Shown: positions 1 through 11,131, numbered from the stretch's first letter. The stretch: 64,000 nucleotides of DNA from Adiantum capillus-veneris (GCA_014529385.2 CM043971.1:83249340-83313339), one strand, 5' to 3'. The notes: generated by a model not told the origin, from the letters alone. Numbers and translations: made by a program.

Positions 1-1740
1 AGTGGCGACACTATTTATATGGTTCCGAGTTTGAAGTAGTTTTTGACCATGAGAGTAACAAATGGTTTACTACTCAAACAAACTTGAAGGGCCGTAAACC
101 TAGATGGGAAAAAATCCTTCAAGATTATGATTGTAAGCTATAATATCGCAAGGGGCGATATAATGTAGTAGTAGATGCACTAAGTCGGATGCCTCAAATT
201 AATTCACTTGCTTTCACGGAACTAAAGAGTGGATTTTTGAAGTCATTACGTGGCAAGTGTGCACAAGATTAATCATATTCTAAAGTGTGGAGTGCTATTT
301 TAAAAAGGAATCCCTCACACTCACATATCTCTGAACAGCCAGATCAACATGTCTCTGCACGTGCAGATAAAAACTCCAACAAATAGAGCTCCACCCCTAC
401 TCAGGAAGAGCTTAAGTGATGGAAGATTTTTTCCATTGATGATGGCTACTTACTCCACAAGGGTAGAGTATGTGTGTCAAAGGACTCAGACACTAGACGC
501 CAAATCTTATTTGAATGTCATGATAGTCCAAGTGCTGGTCACTCAGGTATTCATAAGACGTATTGGTCGGGCATACATCATGATGTTGAAGAGTATGTAC
601 TAAATTGCCAACAATGCCAAGTTAATAAGGCAGAGTGCCTCAAGGTAGGTGGCATTTTACATCCTTTAGAGATTCCACAAGGTAAGTGGGAGAGTATCTC
701 TATGGATTTTGTAGTAGGACTACCTACTACAAATCGTGGCCATGATGGTATTTGGGTAATTGTAGACCGTCTCACAAAGATGGTTCGATTCATTCCCACT
801 AAGACTACGATTAAGACACTAGAATTAGCACGACTATTTGTAGAGTATATATATATAAACTCTATGGTCTTCCAGCTAGTATCATTAGTGACAGAGATCA
901 AAAGTTCGATAATCACTTTTGGAGAACTATGTTCCAAAAGTTGGAAACTAAACTTAATCTAAGTACGACTGATGATCCAGAAAAGGATGGTCAAACAAAA
1001 AGAGTTAATCAAGTGCTAGTGCTACGAGCGTACGTTAGCAAGAAGCAAACCAATTGGGAAGACTACTTACCTATATTGGAATTTTCTTATAATAGTTCAA
1101 AGCATGTGACTACAGGGCTTAGTCCATTTATGATTTTGTATGGAGTTCAACCTAGATCACCCATTAATGGTCGGGTTGGCTAAGGAGAAGATACAGCAAG
1201 CGAAGGATTTTCTCCAACACCATTTTGACATGCTTCAAGTTTCTCGACAAAATGTTAAGCAAGCTCAAGATTGATATAAGAAGTACGCAGATGAGCATCG
1301 TCATCTTGCTACTTTCAAAGAAGGAGACAAGGTTTTCCTCAAAGTTCCGGAGCATTCAAAAAGTCTAAAGATGGGAAAAATTGCTAGACTTTCACCACAC
1401 TATTGTGGACCATTTACCATTCTCAAACGTATAGGTCAAGTGGCCTATAAGTTAGCTCTCCCAGAGAACTCACAAGTTCATCCTGTTTTTCATGTTAGCC
1501 ATTTACAAAAATAGCTAGGACAGAATGAAAATGTCATCGACACAAGTGTGTTAGTTAACCTTATCAAACCGCCAAGCATTCCTCATGAGCCCGAAAAGAT
1601 TTTGGATTCTCATGAGCTTCACACCAGACATCATGTCAGACGACAAGTGTTGGTAAAATGGCTAGATAGACCTGAAGAAGGTTCTACATGGGAGAATGTC
1701 TCTGCACTTTAGAAACGTTTTCCTACATCCATTTTTGAGG
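1..1740 (+). pseudogene. 3' part of Ty3 chromovirus pol: RNase H end, integrase, chromodomain (decayed)
   Basis: Read across several frames, this gives the end of an RNase H domain (TQTNLKGRKPRWEK, then VVVDALSR near 165-188). An integrase zinc-binding region follows (HDSPSAGHSGIHKTYW and CQQCQ, 475-630), then the integrase core starting at SMDFVVGLP (about 700), a GPF/GPY-like stretch (HYCGPFTIL, about 1400) and a chromodomain-like tail (VLVKWLDRPEEGSTWE, about 1650-1700). A C-terminal chromodomain marks chromoviruses, which use it to choose chromatin targets. The copy is dead: there are stops and frameshifts from about 140 onward, and the third catalytic residue is lost because the usual T-E-R-V-N-Q reads TKRVNQ (about 1000-1015). 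The 5' part lies outside the window and no 3' LTR was recognised. Family assignment is firm; boundaries are approximate. Confidence 0.85.
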
Positions 1741-1758
1741 ACAAAAACGATTCTCCAA

Positions 1759-1785
1759 GGGGGGGGGGGGGGGGGGGGGGGGGGG
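1759..1785. repeat. poly-G tract
   Basis: A run of 27 G lies just after the chromovirus relic. It may mark a junction with the LINE relic that follows. Its exact length is likely to be unstable and prone to sequencing error. Confidence 0.9.
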
Positions 1786-1799
1786 TAATATAAGGACAT

Positions 1800-2560
1800 G
1801 GGTCTTATGGGCAAGGCCACTGGCAGGGTTGGATAGTGTGTACACTAGGGGGAGGCTATAAGATAGCACAGTTGGGTGGAGACTAGCACACACAATACCA
1901 CCGCCCTTTCACATACATACCCCAGCCTCGATGCCTCTAGGTCCAAATGCAGCAGACCAAAACGTCTCAAATCGACCATGCAAAATATGACCACATCATC
2001 TAATGCAACTCTCACAAAGATGATGCTCCTGTAGCATGAGAATATCAATCTCACCACCCACAAGGCATCTCTAAAGCTCCTAACGTAGCCAACCCCGCTG
2101 ACACTAAAATTGGGGCCCTCCTAATCCCTGCACATTCCATGCGATGATATTCATGAAGTCAATGGAAGAAAACAGTTGCTTCCACAACAACCAACCTCGC
2201 TATCTTTGAGGCCGGTTTGTATGGGGAGTAATCCTTTGTCCAAGAATCCTCATGTACAAATACATAACAAGGAGGGCTCTGAGTGTTAGCAAACAAATGC
2301 ACCACAATGTGCCTGCAATTCATTGCATCCGGAGCCATCACGCTGAACTTGGCTAGAGGCCAAAGTCTTTGAACCAGATCTATCACCCCTAAGTCCACTG
2401 TGTGGTGTGAGAACTCGGTAACCTGAGTCTGGAGCCAGTCAAGGATTGTGTGATGGGTCCACTCTGTGTGATCCCTATCGCATAACAGGAAGGAGAAACC
2501 CACCGCTGTGTCCAAATCCTCACTACCTCTAGCTCAAGAAAGAGGACATGGACTCAAAAG
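1800..2560 (-). mobile_element. LINE relic: possible ORF1 end and endonuclease start (minus strand)
   Basis: On the minus strand an open stretch (2515-2159) is followed by MNIIAWNVQGLGG near 2150-2110 and DILMLQEHHL near 2045-2015. This pair is the N-terminus of an APE-type endonuclease of a plant L1-like element: the Asn of the WN motif and the Glu of the LQE motif are both present. Stops and frameshifts break the reading frame, and the copy is cut before the reverse transcriptase. The upstream open stretch has no recognised domain and may be the ORF1 C-terminus by position. It is unrelated in detail to the intact LINE at 45.7 kb. Confidence 0.6.
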
Positions 2561-2809
2561 CAACCCTCCTCCATGTGAGGAGAAGAGTTACCCAAAAACT
2601 GCGTGAAACTGTAGTCGAAGAAGTCTCAATGTCTACGAATGTCAAAGCTAGTCAAACCTCTAGGGACTGCTGCAAAATGATAAGTCTGCACCAAAAAAGG
2701 TAGCCTCAAGTGGGGTTGTACCTCTCGAGCCACACGGCAAAAGCACTACCAATAGATCACCTTGCAGCAGACATGTGTCCAGTCCCCTACGTCTGAGGAG
2801 GAGTGGTGG

Positions 2810-3540
2810 AGGGGTTTTTTTTTTTTGCGAGATTTCAGTTTCGAGCTTTTACAATTGGAACTGTTTTTTCGAGCTTTTGAACCCTAATTTTACACTTATG
2901 ATGTCTTTAAGTATCATTGTGTAGCAAAAAAACTCAAAACCTCATAGTAAAATCCTTCAACTACCAAACACTATGTAGAAATATGGAAGCACAACAATGC
3001 TTATGCAGAATGAAACTTTACAAAAAGCACCATTTCATATGTGTTTATGAGCCTGTACATAAAAGAAGATTCCTTTTTTTTTTTGCCAGAGTCTCCTTTA
3101 TATGGAGACATCTTCTTAAAAGAACTGTATACCTTTCTTGGGCTCCCACATGGGATTTCCTTCACATAAACTCTCATTTCCACTAATTAAATGATTTTGT
3201 TATCTCACATAAATCCACACACAAGCCAATAGTGTAAGCATAATACAACTACATAGGAAAGCACAATCAAAGTCATCTCCACATCATGTGGCCATCATGT
3301 ACCAAACAAACACAAGAGAAACATCCAAATGAAATGTATGGAACACACCAAAATTCCATGTCAAGTTCATATGGCTATCATGTACATCAAAACATAAATC
3401 AAAACATCAAGATGTGTACTGTTAGAATAATGTTTCCGCAATCAAGTGTGCATCCGCAATCAACATTTAATAGGTCCACATGCAATGTCGGTCAAACATC
3501 TTTCATAGAGCACATCATCTAGCTCTAGACACATGCAATG
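2810..3540. repeat. dispersed repeat, second copy at 39690-40260
   Basis: The start (GCGAGATTTCAGTTTCGAGC and the following T-rich text) matches 39700-39790. Further shared phrases are the ATCATTGTG block near 2910 and 39800, and the ACACAAATCAAAACATCAA-type text near 3390 and 40180. Identity is moderate. The class is unknown and no terminal repeats were seen. The minus-strand methylase-like exon overlaps the 3' end of this copy. Confidence 0.5.
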
Positions 3541-3636
3541 CCTCATATCTTCCACAGAAGCTCGGCCCAAACCACCACACCCCGCAAACAAGTCCAAAAC
3601 ATAGTCTTGAGGCTCAGTAAACATTGCTAGCAACCA
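3460..3636 (-). pseudogene. DNA methyltransferase-like exon fragment (SAM-binding motif)
   Basis: The minus-strand frame reads EPQDYVLDLFAGCGGLGRA, then a cluster with RHCMCLEL, then a stop. D-x-F-x-G-x-G followed by an acidic residue about 20 positions on (the E of CLEL) is the pattern of motif I and the next strand of SAM-dependent DNA methyltransferases, as in the C-terminal part of N4/N6-type enzymes. The upstream text (TTCATATGCTTAG then GTGG) looks like a splice acceptor, so this may be the last exon of a longer gene. No DPPY-type motif is seen nearby. It sits in repeat DNA, so it may belong to a mobile element. Alternative: chance resemblance in a 60-codon ORF. Confidence 0.4.
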
Positions 3637-3739
3637 CCTAAGCATATGAAAAGTAAATTAGAAACATAATACAAACACATATATACCATAACATTCACTA
3701 GTATCATAATTAACTATTTGTAAATGGGACTTTTGACCA

Positions 3740-5340
3740 CTTTCTTTTGCTTTTTTGACCTTGCTCCTTTTGGAAAATATGTTGCACTAGATGTCAGCTA
3801 CCTACTCATAAATTTTCAGTCCAAAATGTCACTGAGGTACACCGATCGCGATCGTAGTTCCAGCTCCTTTTTGCATGAAATTTTAGGAGTTGATAGACAT
3901 GGGTATGATTAGTCTATTCCCAAACCCATTTTGCATTTGGATCACAAAAACTTGAATTTTCTCAAAATTTTGGTTTGAACGATCAGTGATCAGTGTTTGC
4001 CCTATTTGACAACTGTCTTTTGGTTTTTTGACCCTGGTTCTTTTGAGAAAGTTGTTTGTCTAGTTATCAACTACCAACTCACCAAGTCTCAACTCAAAAT
4101 GTCAGTATGGCACACCGATCGCGATCGTACTTTTGAGCCCAAATTGGATGAAACTTGTGGATATGGTAGACAATGATGTGTACAGTCTACTCCCCAAATC
4201 TTTTTGAATTTGGACAAGAAAAAGTCATGTTTTCACCAGATCTTGGTCTGCTGTAGTGGTTTCTTGACTGTCTGCTATTTTGGCTATTTTGGTCACTTTT
4301 TTGAATTTTGAAAACTCCGGGTATCTTATATAACCTAGGTGTATGTGTGGGTAAAGTCTGGTCAAAATCTGGGACTCAGTGCCCAAATTGGATGAAACTT
4401 CACCAGCTTGTTCACTAGGCTATTTTAAGAGTACTTGCCAAATCTTTTTGAATTTGGACTCAAAAAAGTCAAGAATTTGCAGTTTCTTGGTCTGAAGTGT
4501 CTGATTTCCAGAATCTGTCAATTTGACTTGATCTTGATGTTTGTTTTGGGAAATGAAAGCTATTTGGGATTGTCTTGTGTACAAGCTATCTCTCTGTATG
4601 CTTTCTTCTCAGTTTTGATGTGTTTTGGTCTACTGAAAGTCAATTTCTATGCCAGTTTAGCAGTTTTTGACTCTGATCTGTATTCAGTGGTTTTGACCTG
4701 TTTTTTGTGGTTTTTGACCCTAGGTCCTTTAGAATTTTATGTTTGTATACACTTGGGGAGTCCATAGGTAAATTTTGGTCAAAATCTGGCACTTAGGTAC
4801 ACCGATCGTGATCGTAGTTTGGAGCCCAAATTAGACCAAATTTGGCATGCTTGTAGACATTGATGTTTTAAGGCTATCCCCCAAGTCTTTTTGCATTTGG
4901 ATCACCAAAAGTCAAGATTTTGCACTTTTTGGGTCTGCCAGGCTAGTTTTACCCAAGTGGCTTGATTTTCTTGATTTTTGATGTTTTTGGGTGTGGTTGC
5001 TTTAGACAAACTTGTTTAGAATCTTATTAGGAAGGCACATGTCAAATCTTGTCCAATTCTGGCACTGAGGTACACCGATCGCGATCGTAGTACAGAGGCC
5101 AAAACTGATGAAATTTTGTTTGCTCCCTCTGACAAGTGTTTCCTAGTGTTTGGTGCTACCACTTTGTGATTTGAATCAATTTCAGCCTTGTTTGGTCAGA
5201 TTTTCAAAATTTCAGAGTCTTATGGACTTTTTGCCAAAGTTATGGTTTTCTGGTTTCTCGACTCTAACTTTTACCCCAAATCTAACTGGAATGTGATTTA
5301 CTTATCCTACTCCTAAGTAAAGAAATGAAAGAACATAAGA
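3740..5340 (-). repeat. tandem array, about 273-bp unit, palindromic core CGATCGCGATCG
   Basis: ACACCGATCGCGATCGTA or a close variant occurs near 3839, 4112, 4798 and 5071. The first two and the last two are both about 273 bp apart. The unit near 4382 keeps its flanks (GGGACTCAG, then GCCCAAATTGGATGAAA) but has lost the palindrome itself. Shared unit text includes TTTTTGAATTTGGAC and a TTTTTGACC-type run. A related sequence (ACAACGATCACGATCGTT) lies at 5968 inside the adjoining LTR, so the array probably belongs to the leader of the minus-strand retrotransposon whose LTR is at 5639-6501. Confidence 0.75.
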
Positions 5341-5619
5341 AAATGAATCAAACAAAACAAACAGCATAAAAAACGGATGATGGATCAGTACTCAATCGAT
5401 ACAAAGAAATTTCAAGAGAAAAAATGCTTAAAGCAACCTCACTCACAACTCCCTATATCTCTCAAGAGTAGATCTAGCCAGTCCCCCGACCCTAGACTCC
5501 ACTAAGCACTAAATCCCTGTCTAGATGCTTCATTGAAATGTAAATGGAATGGAAATTATCATTTGGAACAATAAGAAAACTCTGAATACGCACTCGGTCA
5601 CTCATCACCTAAGATTCAT

Positions 5620-5637
5620 TCCCCGGCAGCGGCGCCA
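5620..5637 (-). promoter_or_regulatory. retrotransposon primer-binding site
   Basis: On the minus strand TGGCGCCGCTGCCGGGGA starts one base beyond the LTR end. It is close to the primer-binding site seen in plant Athila/Tat-type Ty3 elements, where reverse transcription is primed by a host tRNA. Its presence means the adjoining LTR is a 5' LTR rather than a solo LTR. Confidence 0.7.
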
Positions 5638-5638
5638 A

Positions 5639-6501
5639 TGTTTGCGGGTCGCCGCGACGGATGTCCATAGCATAGCTCTCAAACATCAACATAAAATTAT
5701 CGATACAGGGGAAGCGACTCGGATGAGGCATGGAAACTCACTAGGGTGTCAATCCTAATGAAGTGAACTCGAAGAGATGCAACTACTAACTCTACAAGCA
5801 AATCAATCACACTAAAGCCAAGTAATCTGCATATGTCCTTCTACACATCTCTAAAGTCATCATGCCCATTCACCATGCAAATCATATCAGAATCGCACGA
5901 AACTTGAAGGAAAGCTGCAGGGGACTATCAAGAACATATCCTATCACTGTCACAGCATTCTGGGAAGGTACAACGATCACGATCGTTCGTCCCACAGTAC
6001 GCAAAAACAATAAACGAATGATCCTAAAGGGTCGTTTTTAGGTCCCTAAAGCCTCTCCTAGGGTCAAAACAACATAAAATACGCATATAAACATGCAAAA
6101 CAGCGATTTAAGGCCTAAACGGATGCGTTTGAAACCTTCACCGAATCTTGAATGCTTACACTTGAATGGATGAGCAGAGTAAGAGGAACACAATGCAAGA
6201 AACAAAACGGAATTTGGATTACTGTAGCCACAGAAGCGATGATTACAAGTTGGAGCAAAGAGGTAGCTCTCTGTGCGTACAACAATAGTCCCTTATCTTC
6301 AAAAAATAATCTCCCCTTCCCATTAACCTAAGTGTATTATATACCTAGGGCTTTCTAAAGTGGCCGAAGGCCAACTTCTCATGGACCTTTACATACATCA
6401 TTGGAAAAATTACATCTTTGACTCAGACTTGACATAGGCGATTGTCATTAGACTTTTACAGGGTTTGATGTATTAAACATCGGAAAAATAATGTGACCAC
6501 A
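5639..6501 (-). mobile_element. probable 5' LTR of a minus-strand Ty3 (Athila/Tat-type) element
   Basis: On the minus strand the proposed LTR starts TGTGGTCACAT (6501) and ends CGCAAACA (5639), next to the primer-binding site. A TATATAAT-like box lies near 6340 on the minus strand. The 3' boundary is well supported by the primer-binding site; the 5' boundary is a guess from a TG start, and no partner LTR or target duplication could be checked. No gag or pol was recognised downstream (toward lower coordinates), where the tandem array lies instead. Confidence 0.55.
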
Positions 6502-6815
6502 TCAAAACTTTGGCCGGCTAACTCAACGAAGCCTTGGCTAGGTGGGCACTTGTATGTTGTTATCACCTCCAAACAAGGGGGGTGTAGAGTGTGGGAAGAG
6601 GAGAAAGGTGATGGTAGCAGTGAGCCTGCAAAACTTGAGCGCATCAAGAGTTTAAATTTTGGACCCTTTAAGAGTGCTACCTCTAAAAAAACTTGGGCGA
6701 ATGATAGAATTTTCACAAATAATATCAAAATTTGTCTGAGTTTGTACATCTTGATTCCTTGTTTCATGATCTTTCTATTGATATATCATGCACCATAGAT
6801 CTTAGAGATCTAGCT
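6502..6815. other. no recognised feature
   Basis: Plus and minus frames are both open for about 100 codons (6493-6798 plus, 6767-6456 minus). No domain or motif was recognised, so no gene is called. Confidence 0.3.
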
Positions 6816-6880
6816 CCTGTCATTATACTAGTTAGCATATGTCAAAATTGTTCTAATTAGCACTATCTGAGACAACTTAA
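6816..6880. repeat. outlying copies of the TAGTTAGCATA palindrome family
   Basis: TACTAGTTAGCATATG and CTAATTAGCAC lie just upstream of the spliced gene at 6.9 kb. They are the same motif that forms the long arrays at 10.6-11.1, 22.3-23.3, 25.5-26.6 and 28.7-30.2 kb. This hints that the array-bearing element reaches this far left. Two copies in AT-rich DNA are weak evidence. Confidence 0.4.
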
Positions 6881-6896
6881 AACATATCACACTAAC

Positions 6897-8523
6897 ATGC
6901 TTTCACCCTTCAAGACCTGTGTGCCCAAGCGATGGTGGATCGGCAACAAGGAATATTGGAAGAAACAAAAGAAACAGTTACATGAAAACCTTGACAAATA
7001 CAAGCATTTTAAAGAGGAAGTGAAGGCACGAGTGGAGTCGGGGAGTTTGTACCACTCAGGGGGGTCACTAAAAAAAAAATATGCATATCATGTGGGTGCA
7101 ACATTGGGGATTCTTTTAGTCTATATATTTTCACATTTTTACATACAGAAGGGTGTTGTAAAAATGTCCTTCAAAAAAATTAATAGATTGAATAGGAAAA
7201 GGGCCCTTTTATTGATGAGAAATTTACAGATAAAGGGTTTTTTAAATAATGATTGAACACACATGATATATAGATTTTACGTATAGTGACCCCCCTAAGT
7301 TGTACCACTTGGGCAATGCTGGATGGATGAGCTTTGAGGGTGATTTTGTAAGTACGATTGCATTTAATATTTGTAAGTAATTGTCACTTGATTTTTGTGT
7401 TACTTCTTAATTCTTTTAAACAGTGAGTAATGACAAAATCACAAAACTATCCCATTTGAGCACATTTATGGTGTAAGCCACGGTCTTGCTGAGATCATGG
7501 AGATTTCAAAATCTCAACCCGGTCAGGTAAAATATATAAACTTTTATTACTAATTTCATTTATGTTAAACTATGTGTTTGTATATAGTTTTGTGAACTAA
7601 ACTTCTTTAATTGCCTTTTGTTGTCTTGTAGAATATGACTTGAGGCCCCTTGGAGTGTGAGGAAACCTCCTCACTAGAGTCACTATAAAACTTTCTCAAA
7701 GTTTATTGCAGCCATTTACTACATTTTGTACTAAGAGAGTCCAAAATGGGGTGGTCAAAGAGGAGAGAGGGGCTGAGAAGGATTTTTTTTGTAATTTAAC
7801 CATTACCATGTATATTATCACATATTTTGCCGCCGCTGTTATTATCGTGCTTGTAACTACTATTATTATCTCTATCATTACCACATAACGCTTTGGAGTT
7901 AACTATTCAAATTTGGGTACTTCTTTCTATTTTACAAAAAATAATAGAGCCACAGTAAATGATGGTTAATTAGATAGATAAACTTTTGCAAGGAATCCGG
8001 CCACTTTGTTTTTACTATTGATGTTCCGCAAGTAGGACAAGCATTGTGGCCCAATGTGAACAACCCTGCACTCATATAATTAGAGAAAATATCTACTCTT
8101 CAAATAATAAAGAACATTGAGAGGAATGAGGTGGACAAATCTCCTCCTTGGTGTTAGCTGGACCAATCTCCTTTGTGTCCCTAAGGAATGTTTTTCAATG
8201 AAGCTTGAGTTAGACGTGTTTTTGTTCCTAGTTGGAGCAATGTCATCATCAGTGAGACTGCTGACACATCCTTGTGTGCACTCTCATCTTCTACTTCATT
8301 CGATGTCCTTTTGAGACCTTAACAAATTGATATTTTTGCGCCCTCTTGGAATGAAGAAATTCAAATCATTTTTCACAAAATAGAAGATATTTGCACTCTT
8401 TTCCCAAACTCCGCACACACTTTACCCAAGCGACTACATCCTCACTATGTTGAAAGGATTTATACACTGGGGGGGTGGCAAGCCTCTCTTGCTATGAGGG
8501 ATACTAAGAAAGGAGCACAATAA
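6897..8523 (+). pseudogene. unknown spliced gene, decayed, perhaps gene 1 of the large transposon
   Basis: At least four exon-like blocks run in order. Block 1 (6897-7347) is Lys/Arg-rich with a helical stretch (YWKKQKKQLHENLDKYKHF), is interrupted by a 237-bp TIR element, and ends at a perfect GTAAGT donor. Block 2 (7424-7526) follows a TTTTAAACAG acceptor, contains HIYGVSHGLAEIMEIS and ends at GTAAAA. Block 3 (7632 to about 7790) follows TTGTCTTGTAG. Block 4 (about 7975-8523) stays in one frame apart from TAA/TAG/TGA codons that could each derive from CAA/CAG/CGA. It ends with the segment GGWQASLAMRDTKKGAQ. I do not recognise the family. Its position, just after a copy of the palindrome motif and upstream of the transposase-like exons, suggests it belongs to the same element; this is inference. 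Confidence 0.45.
7059..7295. mobile_element. short TIR element (MITE-like), copy 1
   Basis: It starts GGGGGGTCACTA and ends TAGTGACCCCCC, a perfect 12-bp terminal inverted repeat, with total length 237 bp. The interior matches the copy at 8848-9074 in order and orientation (GGGTGTTG..., ATTGAATAG, GGGTTTT, ATATATAG). It is inserted in exon block 1 of the gene at 6.9 kb; GTTTGTACCACT on the left and GTTGTACCACTT on the right flank it. Class uncertain: the CACTA string recalls CACTA elements, while the G-rich ends recall PIF/Harbinger. Confidence 0.7.
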
Positions 8524-8650
8524 AGGAGCTCTTTTTCAAAGCACTCTACACTAGCAAGAGCACTCTTGCACTACGAACAACACAAAATGCTGGCTACACT
8601 TGCAACGATAACTCTTCAAACAAAAACATAAGAAAATGTATGAAGGTGAA
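8524..8650. other. spacer, nothing recognised
   Basis: Short AT-rich stretch between the decayed gene and a microsatellite. No motif seen. Confidence 0.3.

Positions 8651-8719
<69 letters not shown>
8651..8719. repeat. (TG)n(AG)n microsatellite
   Basis: About 20 bp of TG repeats run directly into about 49 bp of AG repeats. The open frames across it are low-complexity artefacts. Confidence 0.95.
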
Positions 8720-8721
<2 letters not shown>

Positions 8722-8847
8722 TAGAGAGAAAAGTTATAACCGTCAATATTACCTCTAGCATTCGCCCACAATACTTGATCTCATCACTATCTATGTCAAA
8801 GCTGCCCATGATGGGACAATCCCTGATGGTTCAATGCTTGTCCTCAA

Positions 8848-9074
8848 GGGGGTTCACTACATAAAAAATGCCTATGATGTGGGTTCAATATTTTATTCTA
8901 TATTTTTTCACATTTTCACATACAAAAGGGTGTTGGAAATATGATCTTGAAAAACAATTTATCGATTGAATAGACAAAGGGTACCTTCTATTTTTAAAAA
9001 GTTCACAACTAAGGGGTTTTATAAATAGTCCGTGATTGCACGTGATATATAGGTTTTACATATAGTGACTCCCC
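8848..9074. mobile_element. short TIR element (MITE-like), copy 2
   Basis: It starts GGGGGTTCACTA and ends TAGTGACTCCCC, with total length 227 bp. The interior is colinear with copy 1 at 7059-7295, at visibly diverged identity. No clear target duplication is seen here. Confidence 0.65.
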
Positions 9075-9368
9075 GAGCGCTCATGAATATGCATGTACAA
9101 AAGTGTTGACCCTTTGACCACATAGCATTAAAGCAAAGACACTATATAATAGAGAAAAGTTACAATCAGTTACAAAGATAAAATCAAGTAAAAACTATGA
9201 TATGGTTTAGGTGTATGCGTACTCTACCTTTGGCATGCAATCTCTTGCATACTCCCATTCCTTGTTGGTGATGTCCTCTCTGGGTGCCTTTGCTTCATTC
9301 ATTCTCTTATGGATCCACTCGGAATTAATGATTTTTGGAGAACTTTAGTTACTGAAGATGACGTGGGG

Positions 9369-9472
<104 letters not shown>

Positions 9473-9801
9473 GTTCGTTCCTTGCACCAAGAATCCTACC
9501 TGAGAGATTAGTTGTCAAAGCTGAGCTCTTTCTCTTGTTCTGACACAGACCTACAAAAATGGAAAACTAGCAACATTATTCGCACTAGCTCCAATGCTAA
9601 AAATGGAGCCGTACTGTAATCTGATGGTAAGCAAATTTTATGTGTAGCCCACCCACTCCAAATGAAGTCATTGGTTTTGTTGGTCACATCTATAGTTTTG
9701 TGAGGGAATTTATTCATAGTATGTGTGTATTACAACATCAAGTGTTGACAGCTATACATTCAAGCGATTTTAAGTAAGTAACATATTATGCACCTCTACA
9801 G

Positions 9802-10500
9802 TTCTCAAGAAAAAGTAAAAGAGATCCAGTACAGGCAATGAATTACAAATCTGAAGATCCAGCTCTTTTTGTAATTAGGGATTATGAGAGAGTAAGAAAG
9901 AGGAAACAACGGGAGCAGAAACAAATGAAATTTGAGCGACAGCATCATGCCCTCAATGATGAGGAGAAAAAGAATCTCCTCCGAGATTGTGAGAGCTTTC
10001 AAGAGTAGGACTAAAGGTTTTAGTAAAAAAGCAAAGTGGGAAATCTGGAATCTTGTTGCTCAACATCCGCATGTTCAGGCGATCCATGATGAGTCTTTCG
10101 AGGAGGAGGCTACTATATAGACCGCAATTGTCTCCAATGTCCGCAGGCACTGGCTACCATCAAGCAACCAGGTTCCAATGAGGAGTTGTTTTTGAAGAAT
10201 GCAGCATTGCAGATGATGTTGAATTCAAAGGAAAATGTGCCTATTGCAAGAATTTCCAGGGTCCTAAATGTCAATCGTCGCACCTTGCACAATGTGAGAT
10301 CACGACAGGCAAAGCCCGATGTTGATGGTCGATTGTTTTCATTGGTTTCATGTCACAAACAACATTGTCATAGCCCTATGACAATTGAAATTAAGGAATT
10401 GGTCTACACATTTTTGAAAGTGGAGACTCGCGTTTGTCAAAAGAGGATGGGGAGGAAAAGGTACATAGAACACCCAATGCACCTCCTAGACAAGCCTTAG
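9802..10500 (+). pseudogene. N-terminal part of a DDE-type transposase-like gene
   Basis: Coding text begins after a CCTCTACAG acceptor and passes through three frames because of small indels. A highly charged segment (DYERVRKRKQREQKQMKFER) comes first, then a region with KAKWEIWNLVAQHPHVQ. The frame 10186-10500 then reads LQMMLNSKENVPIARISRVL, followed by NVNRRTLHNVRSR, which has the shape of a helix-turn-helix DNA-binding unit. The frame stops at 10500, where CCTTAGGTGATC could be a splice donor whose last codon has mutated. The next coding block (VEFFHRFKEKHPDCKIG) is at 23387. The DNA between is the palindrome array and the Tat retrotransposon nested in it. Linking the two blocks into one gene is inference from order, strand and element context. 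Confidence 0.5.
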
Positions 10501-10584
10501 GTGATCAATCAAATACTTATACCATAACTTATGCATTTTATGCATTGCATCTCTAGTGCTTAGTAGATTGTATATGTTGATCAA

Positions 10585-11127
10585 TAGCATACTGATTTGT
10601 AGACTTTTGCTAGTTAGCATATGGACTGTGGTGGTTAGCATATGACTATGCTAGTTAGCATATGGAGTATCCCAGTTAGCATGTCTTGGGCTCTAAATAG
10701 CATACAGAGCTAGTTGGTTAACACAATATGTATGCTAATAAACATACCTGGTATACTAGTTAACAAACCTAGTATGCTAGTTACATACCTAGTATGCTCA
10801 ATTTCATGATAAGTACGTTGTCTAATAGAAAGTGATTATGCTAGTTATCATATGGAGTTTGCTAGGTAGCATACGGAGTATGCTAGTTAGCAAGCCTTCA
10901 GTTCTAAATAGCGTACAGAGTTAGTTGTTCAAGACAAAAGTATGCAAGTTAACACCACTTATGCTAGTTAAGTTAACACCTAGTATGCTCACTAGCATGA
11001 TGGGTATGCTATTTAAGACAAGGGTTATGCTAGTTAGAACTAGCAGTTGGGCTAGGTCTGCTACTAAGCATATGGAGTATGCTGGTTGGCATAAGGAGTA
11101 TGCTAGTTAGCATGCCTTGTGTTCTAC
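10585..11127. repeat. palindrome array 1, left part
   Basis: Repeats of the kind TATGCTAGTTAGCATA recur every 20-60 bp, with higher-order text such as GCATGCCTTGTGTTCTACC and CTAGCATGATGGGTATGC. The array is split by the Tat retrotransposon (11132-22274) and continues at 22275. Most copies are close to self-complementary. No ORF crosses it convincingly. Confidence 0.9.
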
Positions 11128-11131
11128 CTAG

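Noticed and set aside
6456-6798. Overlapping 100-codon ORFs on both strands
   Set aside because: No domain, no supporting context, and mutually antisense.
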